The translations under genes were made by a program, and so were the position numbers. The notes under the pieces are model-generated. The model did no database searches and was not told where the DNA came from. It saw only the letters and a list, made by a program, of their open reading frames with translations. Below, piece after piece: positions 15,426 to 22,882 of a DNA stretch of 32,976 bases; position 1 is the first letter of the stretch; each line of letters opens with the position of its first letter. Origin of the DNA: a virus; IMG/VR virus record IMGVR_UViG_3300035670_000828, positions 1 through 32,976 of that record. One strand, written 5' to 3'.

Positions 15426-16604
15426 TCACACCGGAGGATCTGCGTCTGTTCCCACAGGTGGCAAATCTGGGTTGTCACCCGGAACAGCCATGGGCGCGCC
15501 GGGAAGAGCCATGACGAAATCTGAGCCACCGGGGAAGTACGGTTCCATGCCTTCCATGGCGCGTGCTTCATTGGGTGTGAGAATGCCTGACATGATCCCG
15601 GTTTGATAGGTGCGGAACCGGCCTGCAATGTCTGCACGCATAAACCCGGCAGGGTCAATGTGAATCTCATCAGGCTGTGCCATCAGAGATGAAAGACCCA
15701 TCTCAATTCTGCGGATCCATGGCATGAGTGTGTATTGCACAAACTGCATTCCTGAAGATTCCACATTCTGATATGTCTGGGAATCCCCACGCGCTGAGAT
15801 CATGTGTGAAGGGATGCGGAAGATGCGTGCAACCTGCAGCACCTGTTCCATTCTGGTGTCATTCATCTGTGAATCAGCAGCAGATGTCTGAACACTCTTC
15901 CACTTCATGCCACCGGTCAGCACCGCTGGGCGACGCTTCCGGCGGTTCTGGGTTTCCCATGTGGCCTGAAGCGTCTTGGCCTGCTCCACACTCATGTCAC
16001 CGTCAACCTCAAGAACAGAAGACGGGGTTGCGCCCTGAGCGTAGAACTGTGCAAGGTGACGTTCCATTGCAAGTGCAAGTCCAATGGTGGTCTTCTGCAT
16101 CTCGACAGGGGACAGTCCCTTTGCAGCCTGTGGTGGAGTCCACCAACGCAGGTGCATCATGTGGTCATTAGGGATCACATAACCCGCAGTGGAGTAATAC
16201 CGCTGACGGTTGACAATGTTGACCTGCACATCAGTTGGGTGCAGAGGTTGCAGCGAAATCGGAAGCGAGGTTTCAGGGTCTCGATCAATGAACACATACG
16301 CGTTCCCATGCAATGCAAGGGAAGTCACAATCATGTGAATGAGTTCATACTGAGTGACAGTTGAAGAACTATCCAACCATGTTGGAACAGGTATCCGTTC
16401 CACCCGGTCCCCCACATTGCGAACAGCGCGAACTGGAAGCGTTGCACATGAGTCTGCAATGAGAGACACACACGACAGAACAGCGGAAACCTCAAGGGCT
16501 GAAGACTCCGTGACGGATTCACCAGACCAATTGGGTGAAGGAATCCATGTTGAAGTCTTGATTGGGTCAGGACCGGTGATTGCGCGTTTGCTAAAAAGAC
16601 TCAT
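15426..16604 (-). CDS. Portal protein, HK97 family
   Basis: This 392-aa protein begins MSLFSKRAITGPDP; the ATG at 16604 overlaps the upstream membrane peptide stop as ATGA, so the longer upstream frame is not used. Typical portal features are SALEVSAVLSCVSLIADSCA, LIHMIVTSLALHGNAYVFI, LQPLHPTDV, LRWWTPPQAAKGLSPVEM, IFRIPSHMI and ILTPNEARAMEGMEPYF. The ring of portal subunits is the DNA entry and exit channel at one capsid vertex and docks the terminase. The C-terminus is proline-rich. Confidence 0.93.
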   Translation of the reverse strand: MSLFSKRAITGPDPIKTSTWIPSPNWSGESVTESSALEVSAVLSCVSLIADSCATLPVRAVRNVGDRVERIPVPTWLDSSSTVTQYELIHMIVTSLALHGNAYVFIDRDPETSLPISLQPLHPTDVQVNIVNRQRYYSTAGYVIPNDHMMHLRWWTPPQAAKGLSPVEMQKTTIGLALAMERHLAQFYAQGATPSSVLEVDGDMSVEQAKTLQATWETQNRRKRRPAVLTGGMKWKSVQTSAADSQMNDTRMEQVLQVARIFRIPSHMISARGDSQTYQNVESSGMQFVQYTLMPWIRRIEMGLSSLMAQPDEIHIDPAGFMRADIAGRFRTYQTGIMSGILTPNEARAMEGMEPYFPGGSDFVMALPGAPMAVPGDNPDLPPVGTDADPPV

Positions 16605-16744
16605 CGAGTTGCCACCAGATAGGAACCGCAGATGCACAACACACCGGCTGTGATAACTGCAGCAGGAACGGAGAGCATCGCGACACCAGCAACCACAAGG
16701 ACTGCACCTGCAATCTCAATCAGGGTTGTGAAAATGTCATTCAT
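16601..16744 (-). CDS. 47-aa two-helix membrane peptide
   Basis: A short frame joins the large terminase and portal genes: it overlaps the terminase end by 8 nt and the portal start as ATGA. The protein starts MNDIFTTLIEIAGAVLVV and consists almost wholly of two hydrophobic helices (about residues 5-22 and 25-44) with a short turn containing Ser-Val-Pro. Small membrane proteins at this place are frequent in actinophage late operons; the role is unknown. A much longer in-frame reading upstream is a shadow of terminase coding sequence. Confidence 0.75.
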   Translation of the reverse strand: MNDIFTTLIEIAGAVLVVAGVAMLSVPAAVITAGVLCICGSYLVATR

Positions 16745-18230
16745 CTTCAATGCTCCAAGGATCAATGATCTGAGGTTGCCCGGAAGGACGCAGATCAGCA
16801 GACAAGTGTCCATGCAATGCAAGAGTTGCAGCCACCAAAGGTGACACGTCAACAGTTGTGTCACGCCTATGCCATGCCCACGCATCCCCCAATGGGCGAC
16901 GTTTCGCACCAGCAAGTGCAGCGGTCAGTGGAACTTGATCAATGTGACGCAACTCATGCGTTTTCGTTAGGTCAAAGAACTTCCCACACCCCAACACAAG
17001 TTGACGTGGGCCAATCTCGATCACATTCAACCCAAGTCTGCGAAGATCACCAGACAGTGAACCAGCCGCGCCAACGGGATCAATGATCACGTTCCTGTAT
17101 TTGTTCGCTCTGTCATCAGCAGCGAACCAATCAAACACCCAAGAAGTACCGGGACGATTCCCCACAACCTCAACGTGAGGGTTGCCATCTGCACGCAACC
17201 CTGCAGCACACAGAGAAGACATGGACCTCGAAGGTGTGACATCAAGAGCAAGAGTGGGTTCATCAACAATCCGTGACCCACGGTCAACACATGCCATCCA
17301 GTCACTTTCCGTGACAACCTGCCAAGGTGCAGACGCTGACCTGTCCTGACGTTGATTCAAATACGCGCGCCGGAACTCCGGTTCACGCATTGACTCAAAG
17401 TCAGACCGGATTGCTTCAATGGGAACAGTGATTCCCAGAGCAGGCATACAGGACAACCACACAGCAGGGTCTGAGATGTCCGCATCATCAGGAGCAGACC
17501 ACTCGAAGAACGCGACAGAAGAAGATTGACCGGACGCTGCACGCAACCTTCCATCATCAATCTTGTCATTCAGATAAAGAGAATCATTGGTTCCAGCAGT
17601 TGACACAATCCACAACTGAGGTTGTGGGCGCGTCACCATCGCAGGTTTCATGGCCTGTTCAAGACGGTCATCAGGAAGCGCAAACGCTTCATCGATAACT
17701 CCCAGATCCAACTGCGCTCCATGGCCTGCAGATTCTGTGGTGGCAAGAAGAGACCAAATGGAACCGTTGTTCCACCGGATCGCTTCACTGCCATTGGTGC
17801 GTCTCACCTGCATGAGCTGAGAGAACTTAGAACGCTCCAACACAGGAACGTGTTCATCCTCCCACTTCAACCGTGCATCCTTACCGGTCTGTGCAGTGTA
17901 GGCGACACGCTGACGTTCACCCATCGCAACACAGCGGTGAGTCATAGCGGAAAGCATCAGAGTTGTCTTCCCGCTCTGGCGCGGAACAGTCAACCGGACT
18001 TCTCGATACGCAAGACGTAACGACACTTCACCGGTTTGAGAATCAATGTGCTTCTCAAGTTCATAGGCAACATCAACAACATGACGTTGCCAAGGCATCA
18101 AAGGAGTTCCCAGCATCTCCGCAATCTGAGCAACACGCGGTCCCAAAGTCGGACGATTAGTCCGTGGTGTTGACCACCGGGGATGACAAGTCAGCAAGGA
18201 GTTTTGAGAACTCATCAGAGGTTCCGTCAT
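16737..18230 (-). CDS. terL: Terminase large subunit
   Basis: This 497-aa (as started here) ATPase-nuclease packages DNA. Walker A is VPRQSGKTT (residues 82-90), and Walker B is LGVIDEA (about 176-182), followed by a coupling-motif region. The C-terminal nuclease has LALDVTP with the first metal-binding Asp near 330 and further acidic residues at VIIDPVG and DAWAW. The N-terminal MPWQRHVVDVA segment is also typical. The start is uncertain: ATG at 18230 overlaps the small subunit by 74 nt, and ATG 18215 or a later TTG are alternatives, because homologous starts tend to be nearer the RWSTP segment. Confidence 0.93.
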   Translation of the reverse strand: MTEPLMSSQNSLLTCHPRWSTPRTNRPTLGPRVAQIAEMLGTPLMPWQRHVVDVAYELEKHIDSQTGEVSLRLAYREVRLTVPRQSGKTTLMLSAMTHRCVAMGERQRVAYTAQTGKDARLKWEDEHVPVLERSKFSQLMQVRRTNGSEAIRWNNGSIWSLLATTESAGHGAQLDLGVIDEAFALPDDRLEQAMKPAMVTRPQPQLWIVSTAGTNDSLYLNDKIDDGRLRAASGQSSSVAFFEWSAPDDADISDPAVWLSCMPALGITVPIEAIRSDFESMREPEFRRAYLNQRQDRSASAPWQVVTESDWMACVDRGSRIVDEPTLALDVTPSRSMSSLCAAGLRADGNPHVEVVGNRPGTSWVFDWFAADDRANKYRNVIIDPVGAAGSLSGDLRRLGLNVIEIGPRQLVLGCGKFFDLTKTHELRHIDQVPLTAALAGAKRRPLGDAWAWHRRDTTVDVSPLVAATLALHGHLSADLRPSGQPQIIDPWSIEDE

Positions 18231-18417
18231 TGCGGTTTTCCAGTTCGCTCAGGGTGGCCCGTAACTCGCGAGAAATAGCAGCAGTAGCCATCCCCGCGTC
18301 CCCATCAAGCGCAACAGCCAACACAACAGCCAACCTTGCGCGCGCATCTGAAGACACTTCACACTCAAGTTGCTTCAACGTGGCACGCACTGCCTTTTCC
18401 ATTGGGCCCTGTGCCAT
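18157..18417 (-). CDS. terS: Terminase small subunit, putative
   Basis: This 86-aa helical protein sits immediately before the large terminase. Its sequence (KAVRATLKQLE, RARLAVVLAVALD, ISRELRATLSELE, EFSKLLADLSSPV) is like the short terS proteins of many actinophages, which have helices and a C-terminal S-x-P-V-style end rather than an obvious helix-turn-helix. It would recognise the packaging site and load the large subunit. The ATG at 18417 is chosen over a GTG three bases upstream; no strong Shine-Dalgarno is visible. Confidence 0.75.
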   Translation of the reverse strand: MAQGPMEKAVRATLKQLECEVSSDARARLAVVLAVALDGDAGMATAAISRELRATLSELENRNDGTSDEFSKLLADLSSPVVNTTD

Positions 18418-18423
18418 CACAAC

Positions 18424-18984
18424 TCATTTCAAAAGATCAGAAATCCAATCATCAAGATTGGCGAACTCAACACCACAGCCACGGAACCTCCGTCCCGTAA
18501 CTGTTATGTACCGGCCTGCACCGTAAATCTCCACATCCCCTGTCCTGCGACCTTGCACAAGATCAGCGAAACCCCACACATGCAGACCAGATCCAGAAGG
18601 TGACACCTCCACATAGGTTGAAGGCATCTTGTCCAACAGATCACGCGTCCAAGACTCATGTCTTCCGCGACTGTCAAGGCAATGATCAATGTCAACGCAC
18701 ACGATGCGGTCAGAAGGTGACAGAACGAAACCGACACCAACACCAACAGACGATGAGGACGCAACTTCCCACGACACCCAAGAACCGGGGTCAGTAGAAC
18801 TTGCGTTCCCACCTGTCACACGCAACGGAACCTTGTCAGCAGACCAGCGAACCCAGCGAGGAATGTCACGCAGAGTCTGAGCCGGCAGAGAACGATGGAA
18901 CGCAACCCTGCAACGGGTGCTGCAGAATCGAGCATCACCACGCGCCAGAAGCGCAACGGAACCTGAGCAGCGGACACAGACCAT
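18424..18984 (-). CDS. Small zinc-ribbon PrimPol-like (AEP) protein
   Basis: This 186-aa protein has an N-terminal four-Cys ribbon (Cys3, Cys6, Cys21, Cys25) and then the three archaeo-eukaryotic primase motifs: VDID (residues 97-100), SGSGLHVWG (130-138, the s-x-H motif) and EIYGAGRYITVTG (152-164). This matches the bifunctional primase-polymerase N-terminal family. It lacks the helicase or ATPase part, which sits in the large replication protein at about 20-22 kb. It is the first gene after the presumed packaging end. A role in priming, or in end processing at packaging, is possible. Confidence 0.78.
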   Translation of the reverse strand: MVCVRCSGSVALLARGDARFCSTRCRVAFHRSLPAQTLRDIPRWVRWSADKVPLRVTGGNASSTDPGSWVSWEVASSSSVGVGVGFVLSPSDRIVCVDIDHCLDSRGRHESWTRDLLDKMPSTYVEVSPSGSGLHVWGFADLVQGRRTGDVEIYGAGRYITVTGRRFRGCGVEFANLDDWISDLLK

Positions 18985-19260
18985 GCAGACACCCTAGCCT
19001 GTAACGGGTGCGAGCGTCTGACCTGCAGAAACCCTGCAAAGTTGAACAGGAATCAGGAACTCCGCTCACATGAGCTAGAGTGCCACGTACAGCAATCAAG
19101 ACGCACAACCACCCCACCACAACCCCAACAGAGCCACACAGCGCAACCTAGACCCCTCTCAGACTCCCCCACGATGCCGTGGGGGGGATTGGCAGGAGGA
19201 ATCCGGGGTTGCTCCATGGCCTGTTTCAGAAAAAGCGGGGACCGGTAGAGGGGGGGTGCT
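18985..19260. other. 276-bp non-coding interval, candidate packaging region
   Basis: I see no convincing gene here. A 57-codon minus frame starting near 19217 lacks a Shine-Dalgarno and looks composition-driven. The interval holds the GC-rich hairpin at 19166-19185, a palindrome gctcacatgagc (19064-19075) and a G-run (ggtagagggggggtgc, about 19244-19259) next to the HNH stop. It also marks a sharp change in strand base use. HNH on one side and terminase on the other make it the best place for a cos or pac site, but no cleavage site can be proven from sequence. Confidence 0.5.
19166..19185. terminator. GC-rich hairpin, possible terminator or packaging element
   Basis: cccccacg-atgc-cgtggggg forms a perfect 8-bp stem with a 4-base loop. 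It lies about 75 nt after the HNH gene on the coding strand. No T-tract follows, so it could be an actinobacterial-type terminator without a U tail, or part of the packaging site. Confidence 0.45.
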
Positions 19261-19512
19261 TCACCAGATCCGGGATGCGTTCAGGCTCTTAGCCTCTGGC
19301 ATCCGCGCGCCACGGCTGCTGTTGCAGCCTCGATGTGCTGGAAGCAGGTTGGTGGGGTCTTCTGCAAGGCTGGGATCAATGCTCAGTGGGATGATGTGGT
19401 CCACTGTGTCCGCTCCGGGTTGACCGCAAAGCCAACAGATGTTGGAGGTCTCAAGGATGCGTTGTCTCATCTTGCGGAAGGAACGGGTGGAGCGTCCTGC
19501 ATGTTTACTCAT
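19261..19512 (-). CDS. HNH endonuclease
   Basis: This 83-aa protein has a basic N-terminus and a complete HNH core: Cys26/Cys29 (CWLC), DHIIPLS with Asp38/His39, NLLPAHRGCN with His60 and Cys63/Asn64, then a basic SSRGAR. The two Cys pairs bind structural zinc, and the DH..N..H set is the catalytic beta-beta-alpha-metal site. Small HNH proteins beside terminase genes are needed for cos cleavage in HK97-like phages, and this location is the same. AAGGA lies 6 nt before the ATG. Confidence 0.9.
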   Translation of the reverse strand: MSKHAGRSTRSFRKMRQRILETSNICWLCGQPGADTVDHIIPLSIDPSLAEDPTNLLPAHRGCNSSRGARMPEAKSLNASRIW

Positions 19513-19558
19513 CTGTGTTCCTTACGCACGGGGTGCGAGTGTTGCACAGGGTAGTTGT

Positions 19559-20104
19559 TCAGTCTGTAGCAATTGCTGCAGTTCCCGTGTCCTGTATGGG
19601 TTGGGTGGTGTTTGTGGTGTCACCACCGGGGGTGTGTTGAAGTTTCCGTTTGCGCTCGATGAGCCATTCCCCACGTTCTCTGTGTGACCTGATCCATGAG
19701 CGGTGGCATGACTGGCAGAGTCCTGCACGGATGCGGTCTGTGTCTGTGTTGGGTACGTAGCGGGTGCAGGCTAGGCAGTCTGTGCCGCGTGTGAGTTCTT
19801 TGTGTGGGGTTGGTGTTGTCCATTGGGTTGTGATGCGGTGGAGTTCTAGTGCGTGGTGGTGTGTGGTTTGGATTGCTTGGATCAGGGTTGTGTGGTCTTG
19901 GGTTGCTGGGTCTGGTTGGTTGAGGTAGCGGTCTAGTCCTGTGGGGTTGCCTGCTGGGTTGAGTGTTGGTGTGGAGCCTTGGCCTGTGGTGTTGGTTGGG
20001 TATCCGTTGCGGTTGAGTTGGAGTTGTTCGATGGTGTCGTCAAGGTGGTTGAGTGTGGTGGTGAGTAGTTGGATGGTGCGTTGGAGGGTGGGTTCTGGGT
20101 TCAT
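19559..20104 (-). CDS. Unknown protein with four-cysteine zinc ribbon
   Basis: This 181-aa protein has an N-terminal helix (LQRTIQLLTTTLNHLDDTIEQL), a Thr/Pro/Asn-rich middle, and a ribbon-like CLAC (Cys110, Cys113) ... CQSC (Cys130, Cys133) followed by a basic stretch HRSWIRSHRERGEWLIERKRK. The C-terminal 30 residues are low in complexity. The zinc ribbon plus basic helix suggests nucleic-acid binding. Its coding strand is unusually rich in A and C compared with the structural genes. AAGGAG lies 8 nt before the ATG. It sits 13 nt after the replication gene. I do not recognise its family. Confidence 0.7.
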   Translation of the reverse strand: MNPEPTLQRTIQLLTTTLNHLDDTIEQLQLNRNGYPTNTTGQGSTPTLNPAGNPTGLDRYLNQPDPATQDHTTLIQAIQTTHHHALELHRITTQWTTPTPHKELTRGTDCLACTRYVPNTDTDRIRAGLCQSCHRSWIRSHRERGEWLIERKRKLQHTPGGDTTNTTQPIQDTGTAAIATD

Positions 20105-20117
20105 GTGGTGGTCTCCT

Positions 20118-22295
20118 TCAGAAGAGGTCTTCTGGTTCGCTAACCGCGCCAGAGTGGTTGGTTTGGTTGGGTGTTGAGTTGGTGGTTTGAACTGATCCTT
20201 CTACCGCGCCAGCACCGCCTTTTAGTAAAGGGGCGGCGCGGTTGGCGCGGTTAGAAGTTGGCAACTGTTCCGGGTGCGGTTGGCGCGGTTCGGCGCGGTT
20301 GGCGCGGTTAGGTTCAGGCTGTGGTTGTTGTGGGGTTTGTGGCTCAATTGTGAGGGTGTCCATGACTTCATATTTCTTCAGGAGTGTGAAGTTGTAGCCT
20401 CCTCCTTTGCCTGTTCTGAGGGTGCGTTCCACATAGCCACGCTCCATCATGTCTTCCAGTGCGTCAATCACTGAGCGTCTGGGAATGGGTTTGCACGCTT
20501 CTATGAGTCCGTTCTGTGTTTGTGTTCCCATTCCCAGCACCTGACTGATCTTCTGTGCAGCGTCTGATGGGATGGCTGCTTGAGGGTCTGCGATGGTGAC
20601 TAGGACTCCTACGGGGGTGTCTGTGATGGTGATTGCAGCGACTGTGGTTCCGTGTCGGTAGGTTCCGTGTCGGTCCTTGGCGACTGTGAGACGCAGTTTC
20701 CCTTCCTGACCTTTGGCTGGTGGGGTGGTTACGTCAACCCGGTAGGACGCTCCGTCAATCGCGGCCAACTTGCGTTGGGAGCCGATAGCGAACCTTTTTG
20801 ATGCTTCATTGGACTTGGGGACATGATCGAGTAGCAGAACTGTGGATCCTGCACGGGTGAGTCTGCGTGGCAGTTTGCGGAACCATGCTGCTATCTCATC
20901 GTCTGCGTTGGGGTTGATTCCGTCCATGGAGACTGCTTCTCCGGTGGAGTCAATGATTGTGAGTTCAATCCCTTTGGTGACAACCATGTTCTCTAGGTAG
21001 TGGCCTGCACGGTCGTTGTATGGGCTGACTGGGGATATGTAGGTGAAGAGTTCCAGCACCTGTTGTTGTGTGCATCCAAGTTGTGTCATGCGGTTGGTGA
21101 CTGAGCCGGGATGGTCTTCGAAGTCTAGGAACAGGACGCGTTGTCCGTTCTGGATGGTTTGTGCTGCAGCCAACATGGACACCCACGTTTTCCCTGATCC
21201 GCTTTCACCGTAGAGTGCGTTTATGCGTGCAGGGTAGAGAAGTGCTGCACCGTCCATTCTTGTGAGAATCGTTGGTGTGACCTGTTCATGGGTTCCCTGC
21301 AGGATTGCTGCAAGGTCTGTTGGTTCCCAACCGTGGTCCAGTTCCTCGATGTCTGCGGGTGTGGGTGCTGGGAGTGTGGTTGGCAGTGTTGCTTCCCATG
21401 CGTTGACCGCGGCCATGTCATGGTCACGGAGGGTTCTTGCAGCCTGTGAGCGGTCACCTGCGTGGTGTCGTTGTGCGTAATATCCGAACCGTGAGAATGG
21501 GCCTTCTGGGAGCCATGGGAGAGCGGAGGTGAAGACTCTCAGCATGTCTTGTCCGTTCCATCCCACTGTGGCTGATGTCCCTTCATCCTTGCCGGGACGG
21601 GTCCAGTGTTGTTCTCCTGTGCGGTCTGTGTGATCGAGTGTCCATCCGTCTGCTGTGAGTAGTTCAGCCCATGTGGTGCGTTGGTTGTATCGGGCTGCAA
21701 CGGAGTCTTCATCTGTGCTGCTGGTGTGACGGTATTCCGTTACGGGTTGGGGTTCAGGTTGTGTTGTGATGAGTTCAATGAGCCATTGTGGAGCGGGTGC
21801 TATGGGTGCGGGTTCACCTCCCACCCATGAATAGGGGGTTCCTGATTGATGCACTGAGGGTGGAGCGACTACCTGCCCACCTTCTCCGCGGATGTCTAGT
21901 CCCGGTCCCAGTTTGCGTCCTGCGTCGTTGCGGATCTCGATTCCTTCAGGGTGTTGGAAGTAGTAGTGAACTCCTCCTGATCCTGTGAGAACTGTTGCTG
22001 TGTCCGGTAGTGGTCCGTGTTGTTGTTGTAGCTCATGGAGTGTTTCGTCTCCGGTTTTGCCTTGGGACACGTCAACGTCAAGAACGAAGATCCCTGATTG
22101 CTTCCCGGTCGCTATGCCTATTCCGTGGTCTGCGTATTGTCCCAGCCACCATTGGTGAATGGTGTTGGTGTCTGTGGTTGCGATTGTCTGCCATGAGTGC
22201 ATGGGCGGTCTTTTGCCGTTGGGAATGATTGGAATCACTCTCCAACCGTTGTTCTGGTAGGTGTCTGTGTAATCGAACACATCATCCATTGTCAT
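20118..22295 (-). CDS. Replication protein: PrimPol domain plus RecA-like ATPase
   Basis: With the ATG at 22295 (ATGA overlap with the upstream stop) this is 725 aa. Residues 5-175 are a bifunctional primase-polymerase domain: FVLDVDV (catalytic acids near 73-75), SGGVHYYF (106-113) and DIRGEGGQVVAPP. Residues about 340-570 are a RepA/AAA_25-like ATPase with GESGSGKT (363-370), FLDFED, LTIIDSTGE as Walker B (near 445-451) and LLLDHVPKS. Residues 580-640 look like a winged helix (RRSVIDALEDMMERGYVERT). The last 85 residues are Pro/Gln/Asn-rich, where the DNA carries the repeat array. It probably initiates replication and primes synthesis, as no separate DNA polymerase gene is visible. Confidence 0.9.
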   Translation of the reverse strand: MTMDDVFDYTDTYQNNGWRVIPIIPNGKRPPMHSWQTIATTDTNTIHQWWLGQYADHGIGIATGKQSGIFVLDVDVSQGKTGDETLHELQQQHGPLPDTATVLTGSGGVHYYFQHPEGIEIRNDAGRKLGPGLDIRGEGGQVVAPPSVHQSGTPYSWVGGEPAPIAPAPQWLIELITTQPEPQPVTEYRHTSSTDEDSVAARYNQRTTWAELLTADGWTLDHTDRTGEQHWTRPGKDEGTSATVGWNGQDMLRVFTSALPWLPEGPFSRFGYYAQRHHAGDRSQAARTLRDHDMAAVNAWEATLPTTLPAPTPADIEELDHGWEPTDLAAILQGTHEQVTPTILTRMDGAALLYPARINALYGESGSGKTWVSMLAAAQTIQNGQRVLFLDFEDHPGSVTNRMTQLGCTQQQVLELFTYISPVSPYNDRAGHYLENMVVTKGIELTIIDSTGEAVSMDGINPNADDEIAAWFRKLPRRLTRAGSTVLLLDHVPKSNEASKRFAIGSQRKLAAIDGASYRVDVTTPPAKGQEGKLRLTVAKDRHGTYRHGTTVAAITITDTPVGVLVTIADPQAAIPSDAAQKISQVLGMGTQTQNGLIEACKPIPRRSVIDALEDMMERGYVERTLRTGKGGGYNFTLLKKYEVMDTLTIEPQTPQQPQPEPNRANRAEPRQPHPEQLPTSNRANRAAPLLKGGAGAVEGSVQTTNSTPNQTNHSGAVSEPEDLF
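20142..20309. repeat. Iteron-like GGCGCGGTT array, candidate replication origin
   Basis: On the plus strand, perfect ggcgcggtt copies lie at 20235-20243, 20244-20252, 20282-20290, 20292-20300 and 20301-20309. One ggtgcggtt variant is at 20273-20281. Inverted copies lie at 20142-20150 (perfect) and 20202-20210 (8 of 9). They sit inside the low-complexity 3' end of the replication gene, encoding NRANRA-type residues. Repeated initiator sites inside the initiator gene are known from phage lambda (O gene). Confidence 0.6.
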
Positions 22296-22504
22296 GTGGT
22301 CCCGTTCTCCTGCTGTGCCTGTTTGACTGCTTCTGTGATTTGAATCCAGCCTTGGATGTGTTGGATGAGTTGTTCTTTCATCCATTCCATTGTGAACACT
22401 GCAACGCTGAGGTCTTCGTCAAGTGTGTCTGGGTTGGGCCAGAACCGTTGGTTCTTCAGTGCCTGAATTGCGTCATCAATTGTTGGAACCTGCTCATCCA
22501 TCAT
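22292..22504 (-). CDS. 70-aa hypothetical protein before the replication gene
   Basis: This protein begins MMDEQVPTIDDAIQALKNQ and is helical, acidic and rich in Gln, with two Met/Trp-rich segments (VAVFTMEWMKEQLIQHIQGW). It is coupled on both sides: its start overlaps the previous stop (ATGA, or TGATG if the second Met is used) and its stop overlaps the PrimPol-ATPase start as ATGA. A partner of the replication protein is possible from position only. Family not recognised. Confidence 0.75.
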   Translation of the reverse strand: MMDEQVPTIDDAIQALKNQRFWPNPDTLDEDLSVAVFTMEWMKEQLIQHIQGWIQITEAVKQAQQENGTT

Positions 22505-22749
22505 TCACTGTCCCATCTGGAAACTTCTTGACAGAGAGCGTTTGTTGCTGCTCGATACGCGTTGTCTGCACATACGCAGTCCAGATATGGACATTGGCAT
22601 TGCACCTCTCCCCATTCAGCAACGTAGAAATCTTCAATCAGTTTCCGTAGTCGCTGAATCTCTGTGATTGCGAGTTCAACCCAATATGGGTCAACTCCAT
22701 GGTCAGCGTGTGTCACCACAGTGTTGAGACGTTTCACAATGTCAGTCAT
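22501..22749 (-). CDS. 82-aa hypothetical protein with cysteine cluster
   Basis: The protein starts MTDIVKRLNTVVTHADHG and has a leucine-rich helix (ELAITEIQRLRKLIEDFYV), then a compact Cys group (CQCPYLDCVCADN) that could bind a metal, and a C-terminal helix. The start pattern (DIV-x-RL ... EI-x-RLR) occurs in many phage early proteins of unknown role. AAGGAG lies 7 nt upstream. It overlaps the preceding 46-aa gene by 8 nt. Confidence 0.75.
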   Translation of the reverse strand: MTDIVKRLNTVVTHADHGVDPYWVELAITEIQRLRKLIEDFYVAEWGEVQCQCPYLDCVCADNAYRAATNALCQEVSRWDSE

Positions 22750-22882
22750 TGTTGTTCTCCTTCAGTGCGTTGTTGAATGCTTCACGGATGATGTCTGCTT
22801 CACGTTTCTTGATCAGATACCACGGACGGGTCATCTTCTCTGAGAGTTCCCTGCTCAGTTGAATGGTCACTGTGTCGTTCAT
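22742..22882 (-). CDS. 46-aa small basic protein, possible ribbon-helix-helix
   Basis: The ATG at 22882 overlaps the PAPS-reductase-like stop as ATGA and the stop overlaps the next gene by 8 nt. The protein begins MNDTVTIQLSRELSEKMTRP, a beta strand followed by a helix, similar in pattern to ribbon-helix-helix DNA-binding proteins, and continues WYLIKKREADIIREAF. The RHH assignment is only by pattern. If correct, it would be a small early transcription regulator. Confidence 0.65.
   Translation of the reverse strand: MNDTVTIQLSRELSEKMTRPWYLIKKREADIIREAFNNALKENNND

Noticed and set aside
18985-19220. A 57-codon minus frame in the interval before the small PrimPol gene
   Set aside because: No Shine-Dalgarno, many Cys/Trp/Gly from composition, and it runs through a GC-rich hairpin. 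More likely non-coding.
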